Translations under genes and position numbers: made by a program
NCBI GenBank assembly: GCA_003136335.1
Contig: PLEA01000440.1
Span: forward strand, 1-5,017
Length of the DNA: 5,017 bases
Direction of reading: 5' to 3'
DNA from: Acidobacteriaceae bacterium
Lineage (GTDB): Bacteria > Acidobacteriota > Terriglobia > Terriglobales > SbA1
The notes under the pieces: generated by a model
Told to the model about the DNA's origin: nothing
Database searches by the model: none
What the model saw: only the letters and a program-made list of their open reading frames with translations
Shown here: positions 1 through 4,004 of the stretch, in pieces
Layout of the letters: every line of letters starts with the position of its first letter
Position numbering within the stretch: position 1 is the stretch's first letter

Positions 1-772
1 GATGGCGCCACCATTCAGCCTCCACTCGCGTCCCCGAATTGCTTCAGAAGATGCGAAAGAAGTTCATGGTGGTCTATCTTGTGAGATCGTATCGGACTTA
101 TGCCCGAATCCGTTCTCTCACGACTGGCACGTTCAACCTAGTTGTCAAAGACCGAATCGCCTTCCGCCTGAGCGGCGCGCCTTCAGTCCAGGCGAACCCG
201 CTCGCTAGAGCGAATCCGACTGTCCTCGAAACCTTACAACCATATCGTTCGCGTTCAACCCTGTCAACGCCCGCATCCCACAGCATTTCCACGTGTTTTC
301 CACATTGGGAAAAAGGGTTCGAGACGCGGACCAGGAGAGCTCCACCCTTGAAGCCTTGTCATTCCGAGCGGCATTACCGCGAGGCGTCTACTTCTTGGGG
401 AGTTCAACAGCACGCAACGATATCGCCTTCCGCTCTGGATTTACAAAGACGCCGATTCCTCAGCGCATGCCGAAGCGGAAGACAGAAAATTGAGAAAAGA
501 TCCTAATTGGAGGTCCTTGCTTTGAAGGTACCCTTCAGAAACCTACAAGTTGTTTCCGAATCAAGTCCCGTGGCCGGGACGATTGAGAACTGTACATTCT
601 CTGACTACTTAGATGCCGGACGCACACGAGAGATGCAAACAATACGACCGGCTGCCACACACATCTGCTCTCGGTGGATTGTTTATAGCAGATGAGTGCA
701 GAAAAGCGCAAGCGGTAATTTGAAAAATGCGGCGGTTTACCAATTTGGTCCGGACAGGGGCGCGAAAATCGA
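1..772. other. No confident gene; possible remnants
   Basis: I see no gene I can name here. Open frames exist on the plus strand (for example frame 3 from 3 to 506 and frame 2 from 248 to 493), but they lack a convincing start with a ribosome binding site and their composition drifts along their length. The stretch 3-185 in frame 3 reads somewhat like real protein (it includes KKFMVVYLVRSYRTYARIRS) but matches no family I know. Around 400-520, joining frame 2 to frame 1 at about 432-436 gives a tail with an N-D-I-A-F, L-W-I-Y-K-D and D-P-N-W pattern faintly like NIPSNAP-type domains. I do not consider that established. Given the decayed genes that follow, old pseudogene remnants are the most likely content. 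Confidence 0.35.
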
Positions 773-859
773 CTCATGTGACATCCGTCACCGCGTCAGA
801 GGCCGTTCTCGGCCGAAGATGGTCGAGCAATGGATAGTCAGCAATCTTCGCTGGGCAAG

Positions 860-903
860 CCGCTAAGCGGCGAAGGAATGCAGCCCACGGCGTAAGCCGT
901 GGG
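860..903 (+). repeat. Left REP-like double hairpin
   Basis: Two adjacent stem-loops. The outer one (860-870) is CCGC-TAA-GCGG. The second (884-903) has a perfect 8-bp stem CCCACGGC/GCCGTGGG with loop GTAA. The linker between them is CGAAGGAATGCAG. The reverse complement of 1440-1484 matches almost throughout, differing mainly in the two loops, one linker base and one stem base. It is the left boundary of the RAYT element. Confidence 0.9.
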
Positions 904-925
904 AGAGCCGATAGAAAAGAACCCA

Positions 926-939
926 GCCCCCGAAGGGGC
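926..939 (+). repeat. Left inner hairpin beside transposase start
   Basis: The stem GCCCC/GGGGC closes a CGAA tetraloop, followed by CGCAAGAAAC directly before the presumed transposase start at 949. A diverged mirror copy lies at 1405-1417, followed (in reverse complement) by CGAAAGAACC. The mirrored partner suggests it belongs to the element rather than to host regulation. It could also hamper ribosome access to the transposase start. Confidence 0.7.
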
Positions 940-948
940 GCAAGAAAC

Positions 949-1396
949 AGGTCCCACACATCCGGCAACATTTTGCTCCATTTGATCTTCTCCACGCGGG
1001 GGCGAAGCCCTTTGATCGAGCGGGAGTTTCGCGCCGATCTGTTTGCTTATCTCGGAGGCACCATCCGCGAGATGCACGGAACTGCATTGATCATTAACGG
1101 CACCGCCGATCACGTTCACATGCTGGTGCGCATTCGGCCCGGCCAATCCGCCACCGAAATCGCTCGTGTCGTGAAGGCCAACTCATCGCGCTGGGTGCAC
1201 GAGAAGTGGGATTCAGAATTCGCATGGCAAACCGGAGATGGAGTGTTTAGTGTGAGCGAGTCGAATGTTGCAGCGGTCACAAAATATATCGCCGAGCAAG
1301 AAGAGCATCATCAGAAGCATTCGTTTCGGGAGGAGTTCGTTGCGTTCCTTTAAGAAGAATAACGTGGCCTATGATGAGCGATATATCTGGGATTAG
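949..1396 (+). pseudogene. RAYT / IS200-like Y1 transposase, start lost and frameshifted
   Basis: Y1 (HUH) transposases nick and join single-stranded DNA with one catalytic tyrosine. Reading from 949, the repaired protein is 148 residues, the usual size. It has the metal-binding HVH triad at about residues 55-57 within GTADHVHMLV, the W-V-H-E and FAWQ segments, and the catalytic Tyr at about residue 113 in VTKYIAEQEEHH with the downstream Gln and His pair. Two lesions are visible. First, the expected ATG is AGG at 949-951, followed by SHTSGNILLHLIFSTRGR, which aligns to normal N-termini. The next in-frame candidate start is TTG 973, which would remove eight residues including part of the first beta strand. 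Second, an extra T at about 1351 creates TAA (1351-1353). Skipping it restores KKNNVAYDERYIWD and a TAG at 1394-1396, the standard family C-terminus. It sits between mirrored REP hairpins. Family assignment is firm; inactivity is inferred. Confidence 0.88.
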
Positions 1397-1404
1397 GTTC
1401 TTTC

Positions 1405-1417
1405 GCCCCTCCTGGGC
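1405..1417 (+). repeat. Right inner hairpin after transposase end
   Basis: A short stem GCCC/GGGC with loop CTCCT, starting nine bases after the transposase TAG. Its reverse complement with flanks resembles 924-948 (CCAGCCC, then GGGGCG, then AAGAA), so it is the diverged mirror partner of the left inner hairpin. Confidence 0.55.
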
Positions 1418-1439
1418 TGGCTGGCATACCCTCAGCTCA

Positions 1440-1484
1440 CCGACGGCTTGGGCCGTGGGCTGCATTCTTTCGCCGCTTCCGCGG
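1440..1484 (-). repeat. Right REP-like double hairpin, inverted copy
   Basis: The first stem-loop is CCGACGGC-TTGG-GCCGTGGG (1440-1459, one mismatch in the 8-bp stem). Then come CTGCATTCTTTCG and the outer hairpin CCGC-TTCC-GCGG (1473-1484). It is an inverted copy of 860-903. Loops differ while stems are retained, as expected if secondary structure is what matters. It marks the right boundary of the element. Confidence 0.9.
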
Positions 1485-1602
1485 CTGACCTCAGAATGGC
1501 TCCTGCTCATCTCGGGGCCCTGCATTCGTCGACCAGGCTGACGGATCAAACTCTGTGTCCCGGAGGCCGTGCTATCCTTCCGCGACAGAAGTACTATCCC
1601 TA

Positions 1603-2359
1603 GTGCCTCGCCGAGATTGGACTCGCGAAGAACTCATCGTCGTTTTCAACCTCTTATTGCAAGATTCCCTTCGGACGGATACATATTCGCAATCCGCTGA
1701 TCATCGAACTGGCTACGTCTATCGGACGTACGCCGTCGGCAGTGTCGTGGAAGCTAGCGAATTGCGCACGACTCGATCCAGCCCTGAAGAACCGCAACAT
1801 TGCAGGCGCGACGCACGGCGCGTAGTCGGAAGTTGACATCTGGAACGAGTTCAATAACAACTGGGAGGCGTTTGAGAGCGAGCGATGGTTGCAGACCATG
1901 ACTGGAAGTGGTTCCGATACTGCGGACGAATCAGAAGAATTCCCGGAGGGAAGGACGCGTGAAACCCTCGTTCGGACTCGAATCAACCAGAGCTTCTTCC
2001 GAACATCCGTTTTGGCTGCATATGGAGCGCGCTGTTGCATCATTGGGCTGGCCATCCCGCAACTGTTGAACGCGAGCCATATTGTACCGTGGTCGGTTGA
2101 CGCGAAGAATCGGACGAATCCGAGGAACGGTCTATGTTTGAACGCAATTCACGATCGGGCCTTTGACTGCGGCTTGCTGACCATCATGCCGGATCTGCGA
2201 GTAAAGATCTCCCCTGAACTGAAGGGAGGCACCGCGGATAAGGCGCTGCAAGATTTCTTGTGGCGATTCGAGAACACTTCCATTTCGCTCCCGGGTCGTT
2301 TTGCGCCCGACGAAAACTTCTTGCGATACCATAGCGAGAAAGTGTTCCTAGGCCGATAG
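1603..2359 (+). pseudogene. HNH endonuclease, frameshift plus premature stop
   Basis: HNH nucleases cut DNA with a metal ion held in a beta-beta-alpha fold. After repair the protein is 251 residues. Its N-terminal part begins PRRDWTREELIVVFNL and includes GRTPSAVSWKLANCARLDPA, a helix-turn-helix-like region typical of restriction-type HNH proteins (COG3440-like). The nuclease core has a Cys pair near 144, ASHIVPW (catalytic His about 159), then NPRNGLCLN (Asn about 175) and AIHDRAFD (His about 183). All expected HNH residues remain. I chose GTG 1603 because PRRDWTREEL is the usual start; a TG-C-TATCCT extended -10-like sequence lies at 1570-1578, but no clear ribosome site is visible. Lesions: an extra T near 1654 shifts the frame between FNL and YCKIPFGRIHIRNP, and codon 74 is TAG (1823-1825) where AAG (Lys) is expected in GA-K-SEVDIWNEF. 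A restart at TTG 1889 would keep the HNH core only. The gene is followed after nine bases by the next gene. Confidence 0.88.
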
Positions 2360-2368
2360 AATCCGGTT

Positions 2369-2744
2369 ATGAACAACGTCAAGTTTCACTACCTCTATCG
2401 CGACGGTAGTAACTATTAAGAAGTGGGCCGAAGTTGTTTTTTGCAATGCTGACGATTTGCCCCCAGAGCTAATCAGAAAGCAATTGCGAAGGTCCTTATT
2501 GGAGGACGGGCTGTTTGTCGCGCACCAAGTTCGAATCCCCGACGTCTTTCTCGCAGCCGAGGACCAACTTACGGAGGATGACCACTGCTTCCATGAGTTC
2601 GCTGAAGTGGACGCGACGTCGAACATCCCAAACGACCCGTATGGTCGCTCAATTGGCGAGTTCCTAACCGAGGTTGCCCGAGAAGCTAAACGCGGTTGGC
2701 GTGCTCTCGATCCGCGAGACAGATTGTCTTCGCGAGGGCGATGA
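2369..2744 (+). pseudogene. Small acidic conserved hypothetical protein, frameshifted
   Basis: I recognise this as a conserved family of unknown function, not as a named gene. Reading from ATG 2369 gives NNVKFHYLYRDGSNY, then TAA (2417-2419). Dropping one T at 2416/2417 continues as KKWAEVVFCNADDLPPEL, for a repaired length of about 124 residues ending at TGA 2742-2744. The later part has EDGLFVAHQVRIPDVFL, an acidic TEDDHCFHEFAEVDATS stretch, and DPYGRSIGEFLTEVAREAKRGW. It has no signal peptide or membrane segment, so it is a cytoplasmic acidic protein. It starts nine bases after the HNH stop and runs into the restriction nuclease remnant on the same strand, so the three probably formed one transcript. 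Function is unknown. A regulator, inhibitor or accessory of the neighbouring nucleases is only a guess from context. Confidence 0.75.
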
Positions 2745-3189
2745 ATTCGGCCTGTCCGTTCAAAACCGGCGCGAAGATCAATGGGGTATTCTCTGCAGAA
2801 CCAACTCGGAGCCTTATTTGACTCGCACAAGTTGAGATACGACGCGCAAGCAGTTACTGAAGGGAACAACAAGCCAGACTTCATCTTCCCGGGTTCTAAG
2901 GAATTCAACGATCAGCCGCTTCAACTCTGAACTCTTGGTGATGCTCGGAGCGAAGTCGACCCTGAAAGAGCGTTGGCGGCAGGTCTTAACGGAGGCAGGC
3001 AGGATTCCCCGCAAGCACCTATGCACTCTTGAGCCGTCAATCTCGAAAAACCAGACGGACGAAATTGCGCAATATGGGGTTCAATTGGTCATCCCGGAGC
3101 CGTTTCATCAGACATACACCGAGGCTCAGAAAGAACAGCCTTGGACGGTTTCGGCGTTCGTGGAATTTGTTAGGAGAATGCAGAACTGA
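2701..3189 (+). pseudogene. EcoRII-type restriction endonuclease C-terminal domain, N-terminus missing
   Basis: EcoRII-family type II enzymes cut both strands through a C-terminal PD-(D/E)XK domain. Here the pieces come from alternating frames. Frame 1 gives LREGDEFGLSVQNRR (to about 2772). After a net -1 shift, frame 3 gives GYSLQNQLGALF and RYDAQAVTEGNNKPDFIFPG up to TGA 2928-2930. After an extra base near 2919-2920, frame 1 gives ELLVMLGAKSTLKERWRQVL, KHLCTLEPSISKNQTDEI, VQLVIPEPFHQTYTEAQ and the final TGA at 3187-3189. The Asp of the PD motif (2877) and the Lys of GAKST (2953) survive. Relatives as I remember them have ALE-HLE where this reads SLQNQLG, so a conserved Glu may be lost. The upstream N-terminal domain of full-length EcoRII is not seen; the left border is uncertain because the readable frame runs back into the preceding gene. 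No cognate methyltransferase lies in the window. Confidence 0.85.
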
Positions 3190-3225
3190 GGGAATCGCAG
3201 CCTCAGCTTGGTGGAATGACACTTC

Positions 3226-3273
3226 GCGGGCGGGGGCGCCCGCGCCACGTGGTCGCATCGCCAGCGCTGGCGA
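3226..3273. repeat. Cluster of three palindromes
   Basis: Three perfect inverted repeats in 48 nt: GCGGGCG-GGGG-CGCCCGC (3226-3243), CCACGTGG (3245-3252), and TCGCCAGCGCTGGCGA (3258-3273, 16 nt without a loop). The first is 36 nt after the restriction gene stop and could end its transcript, but it has no T-run, so an intrinsic terminator is not supported. The GC-rich form resembles intergenic palindromic elements that I recall being repeated in Acidobacteriota genomes. Only one copy is in this window, so the repeat status is unproven. Confidence 0.55.
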
Positions 3274-3600
3274 CGGAGCAAGTGCCGGGCTTCTTTGGTA
3301 TTTCGAGTACTTGGATTTTTTCAGGCGGGGGAGAGGATGTCGGGCTGGTTGTTTGTGGCTTTAATGGGCAAGATGTATCAAGTGTTGGTGGGGAGTACGT
3401 AGGCGGCGAAGAAGTCGATTTGGGTGGGGCGGTAGGGACTCGGTTTCAACCCCGATTGAGATTTCACATTGCCACCGGGTCTTGTAACATCTGACCTTGC
3501 GCTCCACAACTTAATTTCTCCACAATGGGGACGTGCTCCGTGTGAAACCAATGCGCGGCTCCGAGGATCCTGTCGTAACTCCTTGTTATGGAATATTTTG
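3273..3600 (-). pseudogene. PD-(D/E)XK endonuclease remnant (PDDEXK_5-like)
   Basis: Reading the minus strand, fragments in three frames line up with the small PD-(D/E)XK family first noted beside group I introns and common in Acidobacteriota. From the N-terminal side they are: a degraded EHVP...IVEKL...W segment (about 3545-3500), PGGN-VKSQSG (about 3475-3455), then PYRPTQIDFFAAYVLP (about 3437-3390), YILPIKATNNQPDIL, LKKSKYSKYQ (3324-3295) and EARHLL (3293-3276). Lesions: TGA at 3380-3378 where the family has Trp (W-Y-I-L-P), a frame change before LKKSK, an extra base at 3294 before EARHLL, and CGG (Arg) where EAWHLL is expected. The catalytic Q-V-K region is barely legible. No intact start is visible. 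The gene is dead on this sequence. Family membership rests on the remembered C-terminal signature; the N-terminal border is approximate. Confidence 0.72.
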
Positions 3601-4004
3601 AACACAAGTCTCTGCGGCTCAATATTTTACGCGCGACAGCCCATACCAGAAGCTCGCAAGTCCATGCAGGCCAGGCTTTTACGGGAAACGGGTAAAAAAA
3701 TAAATATGGATATCCCGTCCGAGCAGCCGTGATGGATTGTCGCCGACGGGTACGTCCGCGCCACGCAGTTTGCTCGAGCTCGTTCGAGATATGATTCGCT
3801 TCGCCTGAATATGAGCGGGAATGTGAGCGGTTTGGAACAGACAGTCGGATTTTTACCGGCTACGGTTGTGTAGTTTCACTTGGAATGCTCCAAGTTCTCC
3901 AGCCGGGGCCCTGCACGCGCAAGAAATCGACAGAGAAATCGGAAGCACAATCAAACCCAAGCGGAATTCGGACCGCCGCAAGGCGAGACTTCTCGGAGGA
4001 TTCC
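3601..4004. other. Intergenic region and leader of the secreted protein
   Basis: No coding region is supported on either strand: open frames here are short, lack starts with ribosome sites and match nothing I know. A/T-rich patches occur at 3692-3716. The region ends with GGAGG (3995-3999), five bases before ATG 4005. I looked for a sigma-70 or ECF-type promoter and found only an isolated GGAAC at 3834-3838 with no convincing partner. Confidence 0.5.
3878..3895 (+). promoter_or_regulatory. Leader hairpin candidate upstream of 4005 gene
   Basis: A perfect 7-bp stem ACTTGGA/TCCAAGT closing the loop ATGC, 109 nt before the ATG of the secreted protein. There is no T-run after it, so a terminator is unlikely. 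If transcription starts upstream it would be in the 5' leader; otherwise it could be an operator-like inverted repeat. The role is inferred from position only. Confidence 0.3.

Larger units (their letters stand above)
860..1484 (+). mobile_element. REP/RAYT element: transposase with mirrored hairpin ends
   Basis: A 625-nt unit made of a Y1 transposase reading region (949-1396) flanked by 89 nt on the left (860-948) and 88 nt on the right (1397-1484) that are inverted copies of each other. Each flank has three stem-loops in mirrored order: an outer CCGC/GCGG hairpin, a middle hairpin with stem CCCACGGC/GCCGTGGG, and an inner GCCC/GGGC hairpin next to the coding region. Between the outer two stems both flanks share GAATGCAG. 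This arrangement, a REP-associated tyrosine transposase (RAYT) bracketed by REP-type palindromes in opposite orientation, is established for the family. RAYTs are related to IS200/IS605 TnpA and act on single-stranded hairpins. No target duplication is expected for this class, and I see none. The transposase is broken, so this copy is probably immobile unless served in trans. Confidence 0.85.

Noticed and set aside
39..506. Plus-strand open frame of 155 codons as a real gene
   Set aside because: No ribosome site, TTG start only, changing composition and no recognisable motif. Kept only as a possible remnant.
400..530. NIPSNAP-like tail after joining two frames
   Set aside because: The resemblance is limited to a few spaced residues (N, W, Y, D-P-x-W), with spacing to the D-P-x-W longer than in the family as I know it. 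Too weak to annotate.
1513..1524. Shared CGGGGCCCTGCA at 1513 and at about 3904 as a long-range repeat
   Set aside because: Only about 12 nt are shared and the flanks do not match, so chance in GC-rich sequence is adequate.
2348..2908. Minus-strand open frame of 186 codons
   Set aside because: It lies opposite two recognisable plus-strand genes, and its translation shows no family features. The plus-strand motifs explain the region.
3226..3243. Intrinsic terminator after the restriction gene
   Set aside because: The stem is strong, but no T-run follows on either strand.
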